Source: Paramacrobiotus metropolitanus (taxonomy: Eukaryota; Tardigrada; Eutardigrada; Parachela; Macrobiotidae). Taken from it: a stretch of 64,000 nt of DNA. How positions within the stretch are numbered: position 1 is the first letter of the stretch; each line of letters starts with the position of its first letter. Positions 46,249 through 59,341 of this stretch are shown here, piece after piece. The notes under the pieces were generated by a model. That model worked only from the letters and a program-made list of their open reading frames with translations. It ran no database searches and was not told where the DNA came from. The DNA is taken from positions 558,001 through 622,000 of the forward strand of contig NW_026570287.1 in NCBI RefSeq assembly GCF_019649055.1. Direction: 5' to 3'. The position numbers and the translations under genes were made by a program.

Positions 46249-49200
46249 ATGGGGCTGCGTTGGTCGCGGCGGAGTTTATCGGAGCGTACATTCGCGTTCT
46301 CTGTTGTTGTTATCCTTCAAGCACTACTCCAAGGAATTCTCGTTCCTGTACATGCAGCTTCTCCCTATGGAATCGGATCATTTGGTGACAATGGAGTGTA
46401 TAACATTGTTATTAGTAAGAAACGTGTGGAACCACAGAATGAAGCAATCGAGGTTCGTAGGTGTTTTATGTTTATCATTAACAAGTAGAACCTACTGTCG
46501 TACAGCAGCCTGGCGTGTGGACTGCTGACTGCATGCTCCTTATCTTCTACAGTAGTTTTCATACAACAGAGCAATGAATCTAAAGACGGCTACAAAAATA
46601 AATAGCCAATAGATTCACCGTCGGATTTTCCTTCATGATTTGCATTCCCAACAGGAGGCGGCTGGCAGCTATGTGACGATGCTCAATCGCAAAGGCAGGC
46701 CATTTCGCTGTTCCATCCCTTCCATTCCGGCGCGAGTGGACGAGAAGGATAAATTAATCAACCTCACCACATCCCATATTGAAGAGATCCTTATTCCCGT
46801 GGAAAGCAATCGGCAATGCATACAATTGGTACGACTCCAAATAGCGCATCAAACAAACTAAGGCGTTTGTAATCCGATCGATTCTTTTGCTTTGTGAGTT
46901 GCTTTTTCGAAATGTGCGCATGTTTCGTTTTCAGGTGACGTCAGGCTGGTGGCATTACGAATTTTGTTATGGGAAAAATATTGTACAATTCCATCGTGAG
47001 AACGGAGTAAAGGTGCCTCCAATTATCGAGTTGGGAAAATATTCGCATTCTCAAGATTGGTCGGGTGTGTCGAAGGTATGTACGGTATCTTCACTTTTTT
47101 TGTATTCACGAGCAGTTTCATCAATTTTACCGGATTTTGCATTGCATTAATGCTTACTGATTTCTGATGTATTGAGTCGCATTCGTGTGCTATGTTGCTT
47201 TTTCAATCGTCAGGTTTTGAAACATTATTAGCCATTTTGCCATTTTATGTCGTGGTAGCAGGTAGCCATTTGTTAAAGGTTAAAGTGGTTGTTTCTGTGT
47301 TGCAGGATGCGTTGAAAAAGAAGCCACAAGATCGATACCATATGCAGTATTTTGTCAATGGAACAGAATGTGATCTGACCAATCAACGACGCGAAACTCG
47401 CGTGAAGGTAAGCACTGGTTTTTGTTGGTTCGGTTTTTTTCAAAGAGTTTTGTCATTTTCGTATACTCTGCTTTTCTTTTCCTGTCATGCCTTCGCAGCC
47501 GATCAAGGCGCAACCTGTTTAACAATTTACGAGTAATACTGTATTTGTAGCAGCGCTGACTGAAAGGTGACTGATTATGGTTACCCATTTATCTGTGAAT
47601 ATTAGTAAAACTAAACTTCGTAGTTAGAGGTTACTGTAAAAATTTTTGTTGAATGTTGGAATTGGTTGATACGCATAGTGACTTTAATATTTTAGTTTTT
47701 CTGTGACACTCACAAATGGCCTACCGATTACATTGAGTCCGTGACCGAGCCGCAGTCTTGCATGTACGAGGTCAACATATTCTCTCGCCGTCTTTGCTCC
47801 ATTCCGTATTTCAAGAAAGAGGAACCTGTCATTGGCGAAATTACCTGTAATCCAGTCAACGTTCCCAAATCTGACAAGAAAAAGACGAAGAAATCCAGTG
47901 ACCCCCTTGTAATCATGGGAAAAGATCTCGTGGAAAATTTACTGAACGAAGCGGCTTCACCTGTTCCGGAATCGGAAATGACCGACATTAAAATCGTCCC
48001 CGGTGAATCGGACAGCGAAGCGGGTATTCAAAATGAGTTACGGCAGGCCAGCGAAAAAATGGATTACAAGTTGTTCAAAAATTCAAAATTCTTCATTGAA
48101 AAAGACGCCAGTATGCGTGCCAAGCAGAGCTCTGCAACAGGAAAGCCGCTAACGGCGGACGAAAGCGACGAAGAAGAAGAAGACCTCCATGCGGAAGTGG
48201 AGAATGCAGCCAAATCACCGAATACTGGTGCGCCCGTAAGCTTCATCGAGCAGGCCAAAATTCGTGCCATATTCCGGGGTTTGGATTGGGTGGAACGGGA
48301 AGATATTGCCAAGGCGCTCTTGCGAATAGACTTTAAGAACTTGGGAAAGTTGTCGGAAGACGAGGATCTGATACTGCAGAAATTCGCACGGATTCTGAAA
48401 ATGTCTAAAGGATTTGCAGTTGAAGATGAGAGTATTAGGAAAGAAGCTATTAGGTCGTGTTTGGATGAATATGCCGAAATGGTGGAATTGTTTGTGTCGG
48501 TATGTAAACGGTGATAACCTGTCAGAAAGCTCGTCGTGCTGATAGTTATTTAGTTTTCATTCGGCAGAGCCCTAACGTCCGTGCGGTTTTCCAAGATTCC
48601 TATGAAGAAGTGTTCCGGTTGCTGCATTCCATGATGAAAATATTTGTTGCAGAAAATGAGGCAGAAGAAATTGTGGAAGCGAAGGAATCGGAATCGGATG
48701 GTAATAAATGATAATCCGATATAACACTTAGCAGACTCTTCGGAACATTTATCTATCTACTGCTATGGTTTCTTGGCAGAAGAGTCGCTACCGGATGATA
48801 TTGAAATCACTGAAGAAATGTTAGGCGATGGAATGAAGTTAGCAGAAGCTATCAAAAAGCTGGACTTTTTTGCTCTCGCTCCACTTTTACCGGCTGAGGA
48901 AACTTTGTTTGAGGCACTGGTCGATATTAGTGAGCGCATGATGGAAGCTCACATGTTGTATCCAGTTCAGCCGGAGGATGTGTATACGCTCATGGAAAGT
49001 TTTGAGGATGAACTGGTGGCGGTTAAGCGTTCCATGGATAAGGTAGAATCATATCGCGATTTGTGTTGTGATACCATTACTAGTTACGATTGGATTACCT
49101 GATTTGTATCAGGATGTCTGTGTTAGCATCGTCAGGATTTCTTTTGCTTCATTTTGTCTGCTTTATTTTACCGTACATTCATCCAAGTGGCATTATGTTT

Positions 49201-50648
49201 TCAGAATACAGAAGCGAGGAAACTCTTTAAGCACAAGTTAAACCAGTTTATTCGACTGCTGTTGGCATCGCTGAACCACTGGTTTGCTGCCGCACCACTC
49301 GATGATTCCACTCCCCAGGAAAAGGCAGCCACACTGAAGGACGATGTCGCATATGGTACGCCAAAAATCTGAACTGCTTTTAAAATCAGATTATTCAGTT
49401 CATGTTCATTTTCTTGATTTTTCAGCGGAAAAGTGGGCAAAGAAAGCTGTGCAGATGGCAAAGGGGAGTCCAGCTGGGGACATTACACCAGAAAAAATAT
49501 ACGCAGACTCTGATCAAGTGGTAGAAGCAGTGCAGGATCTCGATGATGCCGAGGATGAGATGAGCAGTGATGAAAAAAGCGTATCTCTACTAATCTGGAA
49601 GGGAATGGAGAAAACTGCTATTCTCGCATCGAAAGATCGCTCAGTCAACTCTGAGGAGAAACGAGCTGCGTTGCGGAAGGCCCGTGTGATAATGAAATAC
49701 GTTGCGGAGTTATTAAAGGATCCCACGGTATGGTTGGGTAATATACTCCACTTACGTTGTCTCATTTTGTTATACAGGCCATTTATTTTTAATTCAAGAT
49801 CTTTATCCAAAAATTCTGTAAATATATTTGGTATTTAATTTTAATGCAGTATTACAATACAATCATTCGTTATCATTATTGTAGAAAAATATACGCCCAA
49901 GCATCAGAGAGAAATTGCTAGAGCGAGTGGAAACCATGATTGCGTCGTTGGGCAAGTACGAGAAAACGGAAAAAAGTTTAACAGAAATCCGGGAAGCTCG
50001 ACAAAAACTGGAGGCTGGAGCCGATTTCGAAACGTGGTTGAAGCAATATGCCAAGACTATCGAGAAAGCCAACGGTAAGTAATAGGCTGCTTTATGTACG
50101 CCGAAGTTGGATAAACATACTGTTGATAATTGTAGTGAGGGAAGCAGCTGAAAACTGTAAATTTGAGTTTTTACGGTGCCTCCTTGACCTGAGTAAAGTA
50201 CATAAATATGTGGGGTATTATAGCGGTGCATGCTGAAAATGTGAAGGATCAAGTGAAAGTCAAGCAGCCAGTATCGGCTAAGAAACAAGATTCCCCATTC
50301 CTTCCTTTCGGTCGGACCATCACCGGTAAAGGCACACAACCAAAATCCAAAGCCGTTAAATTTGGTGATATTATTGCGGATATGAACCCGACTAATCGGA
50401 AAATCCGTGAGATTGAGGACCTGATTCGGGAAAAGCTGCAGTCGATGGGCGGTGGACCCATTGAGATTAAACTGGTGACTGGTGGTGATCGGATGGCCGG
50501 AATGGGAGATATCGACATGCACCAGTTGGAGCATATTAAAAAGAGTCTGGCGGGTGCGTTTGCGGCGCAGTTACAAGGGGTGTTTCAGCAGCAGTTCTCG
50601 GTGAATGAGCTAGAGGAAAACTATAGCCTCGATGACGATGAGGATTAA
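46249..50648 (+). CDS. OS9: OS-9 ER-associated degradation lectin
   Basis: ER-luminal lectin that delivers misfolded glycoproteins to the HRD1-SEL1L ligase. Exons: 46249-46452, 46655-46828, 46935-47075, 47306-47407, 47696-48499, 48568-48700, 48780-49042, 49205-49355, 49426-49727, 49885-50074, 50224-50648; all phases match. The signal peptide (FAFSVVVILQALLQGIL) precedes YNIVISKK. The MRH domain spans exons 2-5, with the double-Trp mannose-binding motif SGWWHYEFCYG, QFHREN and the C-terminal SCMYEVNIFSRRLC. A long acidic and coiled-coil region follows, and the end (REIEDLIREKL, PIEIKLVTGG, ENYSLDDDED) matches the OS-9-type C-terminus. No HDEL-like signal. Long relative to yeast Yos9, similar to animal OS-9. 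Confidence 0.92.
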
Positions 50649-51264
50649 TTAACCCCGTTGGAAATTCGCTTAATTTGAACAGGTATTCCATAAAGCCTTT
50701 GTGATAGCCACGAGTAATCTTTTGAAAACGGTGCATGTTTTTAAAATCTTTGCCAGTTTTTTTAGACGATTGACTCATTGTTATAAAGTTATCAGTACTG
50801 TACTCTGATGGGCATGTCCGTAATCGTTCATCGGTTTTGTGATCATTGGGAACTGTTCGAAATTGTATTGTATTGCCCTTGGTTTTGGAAAATTATGTTC
50901 ATGGTAAATATAACGAACAATTCTACATACATAGTACTTTTGTTCTGTTGAAATTTTGGCCTTGTAAGGCATTAGCAGTCCGTCCGATTGCTGGAATGAA
51001 TAAAACGTCATGGCCAAGGCCCAATATGATGCTCCAGAGTCATGCATCAGACCATTAATAACAATAATGCGATGACAATTTTCGCATTTTAAATTTCTCG
51101 CACAAAGCAATTCTCAATGGTGCTTTATGCGCAGAAGCGATTATTAATAACTTTGTCATGCGGTTAAACGGAACCAACAACGCTGACTTTCAACGAGAAT
51201 TTTCAAAGACTTGTTGTTTTCCGAACTGTATTCAGTTTTGACCTTGACGGCTTGACCATCTAAA
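50649..51264. other. Intergenic, no gene seen
   Basis: 3' flank of OS-9 and presumed promoter of the secreted-protein gene at 51265. No coding signal. Confidence 0.6.
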
Positions 51265-52427
51265 ATGACCGGAAAACTGCCATTAGACAACGGCTGGCCG
51301 AAGGGGTGTCAAAGAAATTTGGCGCTTTTATGCTTTATTGTTTCGCTCATTTGCCTGTCGTGTGAACTGGTAAGGTAAATTTCTGCTTCCTAATAATATT
51401 GTAGAGCAGCCTACTAGAACTGTAGTATTTTTACTGTAATAATATCGCATTCTTTGAATGTGTACAACACTGCAGCATTTAATAAGTACCATAGTCTTCG
51501 AATAGTTATCTAGCGAAAAAAACAGGATAGAATAGAGAACATAGCGAACATACATACGTAAGTACTGTCCTGTGCGCATCCTAATTGTTTTCCCCCTTCT
51601 ACGAGCTATGTGCAGCCAGCTTATGGAGACGGCGACTTAACCGGTAATACTTTTGCCACATTGCTTGAAATGGTTGAAAATGCATTATCTACAGCTGACG
51701 TTTCTTTGCAGCTTTGCAAAACATAGCATCAGAAATCAAGGGAACATGGGGAGGTGAGAAACAGATCGTTGTTTGAATGAGATCAGTTTTTCGCCATGCA
51801 TGTTGTCCAATAGCGTTTTTGGTTGGTAATGCAGGTTCAGCGGCAAATAAAAATCTTAGCAGTAACCAGTTCTAATGACCGAAACTAATACATTCCAACG
51901 TTTGTCGATTCAAATGCATGACCTTAATTATCATAAGTTGATTATAGTTGTAAATGACGCTCACTGATTCCCGTTTAAAGAATTAAATCACAGCTTCCTT
52001 GTGCTTACTTCGCAGTTCTTATTTTCTGGCATACTAAACTGTGTTCGCGTATAGAATAACCAGAGCCATAGTATTATTGAAGATCTGCTATATCTATTAA
52101 CAGACTCCGAAGGCGCATATTATATACGAGTACTTCATGTAGTATTCACCTTCAGACATTTACGAGTACTATGCTACAACTAAATTGTCGGTTGCAGTGG
52201 CAGCCGCAGCACTTATTCCACCGGCATCCGTCCGCATGAACGACCCTGATGGTTTCATGGGAAGTAACGATGATGGGAAGCCATCGTCTTCCGGTTCATC
52301 AGGAGGGGGAACAGCGCAGACGCTCAATCCGCAGCTGATTCCATTTCTCGCGCCTATGTTCAATCCACCGCTGCCATCTTATGATACCGGGGTCGATAGC
52401 GAGTATGTGGCAGATGAAGAGCTCTAA
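51265..52427 (+). CDS. Small secreted protein, Pro/Ser/Gly-rich
   Basis: Four phase-consistent exons: 51265-51369, 51616-51643, 51712-51753, 52156-52427. The first encodes a signal peptide (LALLCFIVSLICLSCEL). Two micro-exons of 28 and 42 nt follow. The mature part has YEYYATTKLSVAVAAAALIP and ends with NPQLIPFLAPMFNPPLPSYD and an acidic tail. No known domain. First of five neighbouring genes for short secreted proteins of low complexity. About 148 residues. Confidence 0.7.
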
Positions 52428-53429
52428 AACTTTTATCTAGCACAAATAAAATAACTGCTTGCGTGTGCCATGCACGCTTTTTCCTCTGCATGAGCTTTAT
52501 CGTCGTTCTTTAATATTCCTGAATGCTCTACGTGATGGATTTTTTCTCGGATCCCGCGTTTATGTGATAACCCGTTTTAGCTCGGTGGAGTTCGGTGGAG
52601 ATTGAATGATCAATTCAAAGAGCGTCGCGGAAATATACAAAGTCTCAATCAATCAGCGCGGATTACCAGATTTTTTATATTGCTGCACCTGAATGTTTCC
52701 CCTCGATAGTGGCTTGTGCGTGCCTAACAGGCCACCTACATGTTTATTTTAACAGATAATTGGTATAGTTTTTGCCTTTCTAGCAAGATTGTTTCTGGAA
52801 TTAAAAATGGATCGTAGTAAATTAGGATTTCTAGCGATGAGGCATTTATTGATAAACAAACTTGAAGACGTTATTGCCAAATGCATTTCGATTGGCAAAC
52901 AGCGTCCGTATTGGCGGCGCGTATACACAGTATATAGCATACGAGTATTAAAATTATAGTATACAGTATATATGTATACTTCTATGGTTACGATTGCATG
53001 GGATACCGACAAGAGGTGCAAAACCGGGACGCGTATATGTATTTTGTTGTAAAAGGATTTTCCAGTTTACTGCAAATACTAATTTGCTTGTATCATTCTG
53101 CTTGTTTTCAGTCTCGTTTATCTATAGATGACGTTTAATATATTAGTGCATGTACTGATGATTAACAAAACAATTCTTTCACCGGTTATATTCGATCTTA
53201 ATTGGAACGAAAATTGTCTACTCTCACGATAGATGTTCTGTACTTTTTATGCTAGTGCACCTAACGCTTTGCACGAACTTACGATTGTAATTTATGCGTA
53301 AGCAGTCACTTTATCAGTTCACGATCAACCCAGTGTGCATAAACTGGCGCATCCAAATCCATAAAAGCTACCGCTAAAATCAGACCATGAAATCATGAGA
53401 CCAGTTACGTGTATATTTACTGCAATAAA
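52428..53429. other. Intergenic between convergent genes
   Basis: No gene seen. Includes a TATA/ACAGTATA-rich stretch and a TACGAGTA octamer at about 52941. Confidence 0.6.
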
Positions 53430-54539
53430 TTAGTCGCCGTTGTTATATGGATAGTAACCACCATATCCTCCATAACCGTAGACTGGTCGAATAAGCGACA
53501 AGAGCATCGCCAAAGTTGTAGCGGGAACTTTCTGTCGGGAAGTGTTCGGACGAGATGCTGCTGGGCGGCTGGGTGGATCTGGTGGCCGCGGGATATTTCC
53601 ATTGGGATAACGACCTGGTCGTGCTGTTGTTGCCGGCGGATTCGGTCGGCCGTTGAGCATGGATAGCAAGACAGAGTAAGCTGCTACATCATACCCTGTA
53701 ACAAAAAAACTCCAAAAATAAAATAACATAAAAAGTTTGGAAGTGCAAATGCTTATAATAATAATAGTAGGTACTATGTATTGCATGCTTATTTTTTTCA
53801 AACTTCGCCATTATTGGTAAAATGCTTAAATAATCACTGACCCGCGGATGGTTGATAGTAACCGTATCCACCACCATCTTTATTTCCTTTTTGGTCGAGT
53901 GCTAATTGTGAAGGCTCCGGGGTGGCTCTCGATCCGTGGTCGGTACTATTTTCTTGCGGTACTACACTGCTGGCTGCCGAGAGAACTGAAATTCATGAAA
54001 TTTAAAAGCTAGATTATCCCTTGGTTAATTAGGTGAAGTGTTTTAACCATATGTTTTATGCGTAAATTGCAATGTGGGCACGTAGCGCGATCAGTGAGAT
54101 TACCTGTACGCGTGACCTTTACGTTAATTTTGCATCACAGTTAGTTATACGCACTCGCTTATTACGGATTCCATTGCACCGGCACAGATACGGCACACAG
54201 ACACGGCACTTCTATCAGAATATTTGCATAATAAAAATATGCTAAATTGAGCTCAAAATATATAGGTATCTTGATTATTGACAATTAGTAACCATCTTGT
54301 TGGTACTTGCCAAATGAATCTGGAATTACAGGCGGTTTTGGGGGAGGTCCTGAAGATGGTTCCGCTGGTTTTCTCAGACGTTGCGCAAACTCCTCGTACA
54401 TCGATCTCTGAGCGGTAAAATCTGAGCCATTATTGTTCAGGAGGGAATCAAAAAACGCCGATGCACCTGTTGATTCTGCTTTGTGGAAACAATGCAAAAC
54501 GGTTGCGACGAGGGTGGAATAAAAAGTTAAACAGCGCAT
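53430..54539 (-). CDS. Secreted Pro/Gly/Tyr-rich protein
   Basis: Minus-strand exons 54539 to about 54292, 53842-53985 and 53430-53695 can be joined in phase 1. Exon 1 starts MRCLTFYSTLVATVLHCF, a signal peptide, and continues with a Pro-rich segment (SSGPPPKPPVIP). The third exon has YSVLLSMLNGRPNPP, Pro/Arg repeats, and a Tyr/Gly end (YGYGGYGGYYPYNNGD). If exon 1 is not spliced it ends by itself after 84 residues. The Tyr-Gly repeats recall structural matrix or cuticle proteins, but no family is recognised. The LL..L.GRP motif recurs in the 55669 gene. Confidence 0.62.
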
Positions 54540-55668
54540 TTCTTAGGTCACCATCTGCCGGGCAGTGCCAGAATCGGCACTTGAAGCAGATATTGTGGAA
54601 TCGCTTGTCATGGTGAACGGAACGCACGGCACCACTAGGCCTGCGTGCAGCGGAATGATATTAGGTTTCGTAAATAGTGAAGTTTGACATCAGAATTACC
54701 TTCGGAATTTTAAAAACGGGTATATCCTTCATGCTTACGAAGTTCGTGAATAATTAAATGGAAGGTTACTTGAAATTCATGCTTACAGCGCACCTTCTGA
54801 AGGACATTAAAATTCACAAAATTTATTTGCAATAAGGTAGGTGAATCCGCGAAGCACTCGATGAAAACGTGACAGTCACCAGAGTGCTGCGAGCATTGTT
54901 AAAAACAGCGAATTATCGTCAGATACTGTACCTAACCATAAGCATATATGTTCTGTATCACCGCACAATACTCTTGTAGTAGGAGTACTGTTTAAAGCAC
55001 GCTAATGACCCGCGCTTTATTTATAAAATTAGAAATCTGAAATTTTGAAATTTTAATTATGCTAGTTGAACCTATACTTCGGCGACTTAATGCCAACATC
55101 GACTGCTTATTAACTATTTATTCGACCTAATTTGCATCTACTGTTTCATGACCTTTCGATTTGTTGTTTGTACCGCAATTTGCTTATGCGCATATTGTTT
55201 AGAAAAGCATTCCTATCGTAATTACTGACCCTGGAAAAATTTTTCCCAAAACTGCAATACAAATAAAGGTATAGGTTACGAATCAGCAGGTCGGGAGACT
55301 CCGAGACACACCCGACCATGATTTATATCGGAAGAAGTCGGCACAATGTCTTCTACAGTCATCGTATGCAAATGCTATGCACTCTGCAGTCTATATCCGT
55401 TTATCTGGTCATAATTTATGCAGATACGGCTAAAAATGCTTGAGGTTGCCATTTGCATAGCAATATTTTAAAAAGGTCAGCAGCTATTTTGAAGTATCCA
55501 GCTGATTACCGGCCAAAACTCAAAAGCGAGAGGAAGTCAAGAAAACCCTTTTCCGTCAGTCCGCTCGGAGTTTCATTTTCAAAATTAGTCAAGACGGTCG
55601 TTGTAACAGTTTCGCATTTAACACTTTTCCTGAATAGATACCGAGTACCTGTTGCGTACACTATCACA
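54540..55668. promoter_or_regulatory. Divergent spacer of two secreted-protein genes
   Basis: 1.1 kb between head-to-head starts at 54539 (-) and 55669 (+). AT-rich, no coding signal, presumably both promoters. Confidence 0.4.
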
Positions 55669-57008
55669 ATGCACTGTGCCATTTATTTACTGGCCTGCTT
55701 GGCTGCATGTGTCGTCAAAAGTTCCTCAGAAGTAAGAAACCAGTCTGAAATTTCGTATTCTGACATCAGAAATCCGAACACTCAGAAACGTACAATGCGA
55801 AATGTTTACCACGTTATACATAGTTGTAATTGTTTGGTCTCATTGGTGCTTCTCATCATCATGTTTTCATAATTTCCTGCCTTACTGTCCTGTCATCCTT
55901 CATCCGTTTTAATAATTTATTAAAGGTTTGCTTGGTTTTATATTTATCTGTCTTAATATCGGTAGTTATAATCCTAAAAACATGATACTATACAAGTAAT
56001 ACAGTAAGTACCGGTATTTGTGTTTATAGATTACTATTATTTTGTATAATAAATATACAAAATTGTGTGTAGAAGTAGTTTCAATAAATATTGGTATATT
56101 CATGATAAACCCGAAAAAAAGTGGGAGACGTGGTTCTAATAGTTTTCATTTATTTGTAGCCGGCCAATCTGGAAGCAGCCAGTGACTCGAATTCCCAAGG
56201 CGCCTTTCAGTGGCCAGAAGGAATGGGAATGGGGTCACCGGATGACGATGGAATGGTGTTGGTCAGACGTAAGCGTGAGTTGACCCCGGTACCGACGACA
56301 CCGACCACCACCACCATAACAACACCGACTACCACGACTACCACCACTCCTACCACAACGACTACGACAACAACACCGACCACCACCACGACCACTACCA
56401 CACCAACCACCACGACCACTACCACCCCGACCACAACAACGATCACCACCACAACTACCACGCCGACAACCACTACGACGACCACTCCAACAACAACGAC
56501 TACCACGACCACACCCACAACAACAACAACCACGACGCCCACAACTACAACAACGACAACCACGCCGACAACAACCACGCCCACTACAACAACAACAACA
56601 ACGACGACTACCACCACAACCACGCCTACTACCACTACTACAGCAACGACGACGAAGAAAACTACAACGAGACGTACCACAAAAAAACCGAACAATTCCG
56701 CTGTGCAGTTGATATCGGCGCTGCTGCAGGCTCTAACCGGCCGGCCCTACCTGTCATCCAACTCGCTGGTGCATTCCATTCTGCCTATGCAGCCGGTGGC
56801 GCCCATGAACCCCACCGTGGCGCTTCTGGCCGCGCTCCAAGGACGACCTTTACCAATGATGTACGGGCAATACGGCGCCGGCCGGCAGGATTCACCGGCA
56901 CCCACCGGTACTAATAATGCGGGATCGTCGGCGGCAGCGGCACAGTTGGTACAGTCCATGTTAGCGGGATCAATGGGCAGCCGGGGAAATGCCGGGAAAT
57001 CCTCGTAG
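55669..57008 (+). CDS. Secreted mucin-like protein with long Thr/Pro tract
   Basis: Exon 1 (55669-55731) encodes a signal peptide, MHCAIYLLACLAACVVKSSSE; exon 2 (56160-57008) joins in phase 0. After an acidic stretch comes a dibasic furin-type site (RRKREL), then about 125 residues made almost only of Thr and Pro (PTTTTTT units), a likely O-glycosylated mucin stalk, closed by basic KKTTTRRTTKKP. The C-terminal part has LISALLQALTGRPYL and ALLAALQGRPLPM, then GRQDSPAPTG and AAAAQLVQSML, which align with the 58128 protein. The antisense frame over the repeat is a valine-rich shadow. About 303 residues; role unknown, structural or mucus-like. Confidence 0.8.
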
Positions 57009-58127
57009 AATTTTTTATTGTTCACGCGCATTCGTTACTGTGTACTACAAGTACTTTACACGCATTGCGCATATAATATAATCGTATATGCACTGATATC
57101 TTGTTTTGTGATGCACATTAACTGGATCGCACATGTGATACCCGTAATTCGCTTCGTGGGTCAATATTAAATTACTTACTGGAAGTCTAGAGACGAGAAG
57201 ATGTTGCATTACAGTACTGTAATCAAATGTTTCAAACAATGTGAGCTGCTGTACGTATACTATGTTACAAAGGTCAGAATTCACATCGTAACAGTGCCGT
57301 TTCATTTTGCCGATTTGTGCAGTAAATCTAAATAATCGAAAGTAGCGAGTTTTTCCTGTGTATATGGCGCGCTGTTTTGTACGCCCCATTTCATAATTCA
57401 TAACATCATTCATACTAATAAAGTACTGGGAAATCATTCAGACGCTATTCTGTTCTTCTGTCCTCTATTTGTTTTAATATGGTGTGTCAATATCCAGCTG
57501 TCCTTCAATAATCATTAATGGATAACCAGCTACGGGCACAGTATAATGTATAATGTATGTAAATGTATGCACAATTCAGTTTCTTATTAGCGGACTACAT
57601 ATTGGGTGGTAGCTACATATTCTTCCGTTTGGGAGGCAGTAATATGAGCACAAGTAGCTCGTTGAATTTATTGTAGACAGCGTTAAAATAGAATAAACAA
57701 ATACACGCATTTCCTACGGTAACTGGAGAAAGTTCAAATATTTTGACGGAGTTATTCATTAGGCTTTGATTTTCTCTGGGTTTCGCTTATCTGACAAGTA
57801 GAGCGCCAATAACCTGAAAAGTGGGTGAGAAGTGCATATTATATATGTATTTCGGCAAGCTGTAGCAAAATTCAGGAACGATACAGGCTATTTCAAGTGG
57901 TGCGTTTACATTACGTACTCCCGCACTGAAATAGATTTCGGGTCGGAGGTGCAATTGTAATCTTGTCTGGACTATAAGATGTGAAAACTCTTTGAACATT
58001 TGCGACTGTGGTGGTCCAGACGCAAATACAAAAGGTCAAGCGCCGACCAATATACATTCTAAACGACTAAATTTTTGGTTAATTTTTTACGTTTTTGCTT
58101 TATCAAAGCACTTCTGACGTCCTAAAA
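57009..58127. other. Intergenic, no gene seen
   Basis: AT-rich spacer; only short random frames. Presumed promoter of the 58128 gene at its right end. Confidence 0.55.
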
Positions 58128-58642
58128 ATGCGGTCAGGTTTCTTTTTTGTCGCCGTAACAGCAGTAAGTAAAAGAACGCGAATTACATAACTAGCTGGCT
58201 AATAAAAGTGTAACTGCATGTTTGATAACTGGAAGAGCACCAAAAAGTGGTTTTTATTTATTCGAAATATTTATTTACTGCAGATTATTTCTTCCGCGGA
58301 TAAGGATATTCGTATGTATATCTTTTTGTGACATTTTTTTTTTCTTTACACTGTGGCAAATATTTTATTATCAATAACCTTTTTGTCATATGTTGATTAG
58401 GTGCGAATCCTGTCCCACAGTCTCCTATAGCTTATGATACCCGTGCTCTTTCGCCGCAGCAGTTAATTTCCATAATTTCGCTGCTGTATCCGAACGTGAT
58501 GCCATTAAACGCCCCTCCGTATTTCCCAGGCCGACAAGACGCTCCACCACCACTTGCCGGTTCCGGTACTCCTACTGCGGCTCTAAATGCCCAGCAGGTT
58601 TTGCAGCTCCTGCCGGTTCGTCCAGGTGGAGATGATAGTTGA
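58128..58642 (+). CDS. Small secreted protein related to the 55669 C-terminus
   Basis: Three exons, 58128-58163, 58284-58311 and 58401-58642, phase-consistent. The 12-codon first exon is a short signal peptide (MRSGFFFVAVTA). The mature part has SPQQLISIISLLYPN, then PGRQDAPPPLAGSG and NAQQVLQLLPVRPGG, which matches GRQD-P-x-P followed by AQ-V in the 55669 protein. About 101 residues, no Thr/Pro tract. Lineage-specific secreted family; function unknown. Confidence 0.7.
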
Positions 58643-59341
58643 TGCGGAAACTTCATTGTTTAGTGCTAACAGCTTTTATAACGGGAGTAATGAAAACTGC
58701 GTTTTGTTGAGTACATACAATGACTGTGATGAAAATATAGTGCTTTCGCTTTTGTTTGCCTGTGACCGTATTTTTGTGCAATGTTATGTTTTCTAGTTCT
58801 ACTTATATCTTCGGTTTTTTAAATCTTCGCCAAAATTTTCAAGCGCAGTGGCAAAACAACACAAATAAAGCCACGAAAGGTCATCACTCGTTTACCGAAT
58901 TATAATCTAACAGATTATAAATCGCGCTAACAGATTGTAAAACGTACACGATCTGTACACATCTGCGAGTGGTTGTTACGACTAAAATAATATTGGTACA
59001 ATATTGGCTGTTGGTAATACCAAACGCGTAAATGAAAAAATCACGCTCTGGCAAAAATAAAAAAATTTCCAATTATGCCAATTTAGCCTGTTCATACTAG
59101 TAATGATTTTTAAACATTTGTACTTCATACAATTACAAATAAAATAGACAACGCTGATTTCATTACCACGTGAGTTTTATGCTGACTTATGAATTTCAGC
59201 TTTCGTATGCCAAGCCACCTTCAAGTTTTCCACTAAGCAAGTTTGTCATAAATTACTAGAAGTTCTCAAGATAGCAATTTAAGCAACAAATTTTGTACAA
59301 CGTATTTGCACGTATATTTTAACCAATAAATCACAGAAATC
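58643..59341. other. Intergenic, no gene seen
   Basis: AT-rich spacer with no coding signal; presumed promoter of the 59342 gene. Confidence 0.5.

Noticed and set aside
56207-56695. Minus-strand valine/glycine-rich open frame
   Set aside because: It is the complement of the Thr/Pro tract of the 55669 gene; the repeat keeps the antisense strand open.
57045-57437. Minus-strand 130-codon frame between secreted-protein genes
   Set aside because: Composition is that of AT-rich spacer, no signal peptide, domain or phase-matched partner exon.
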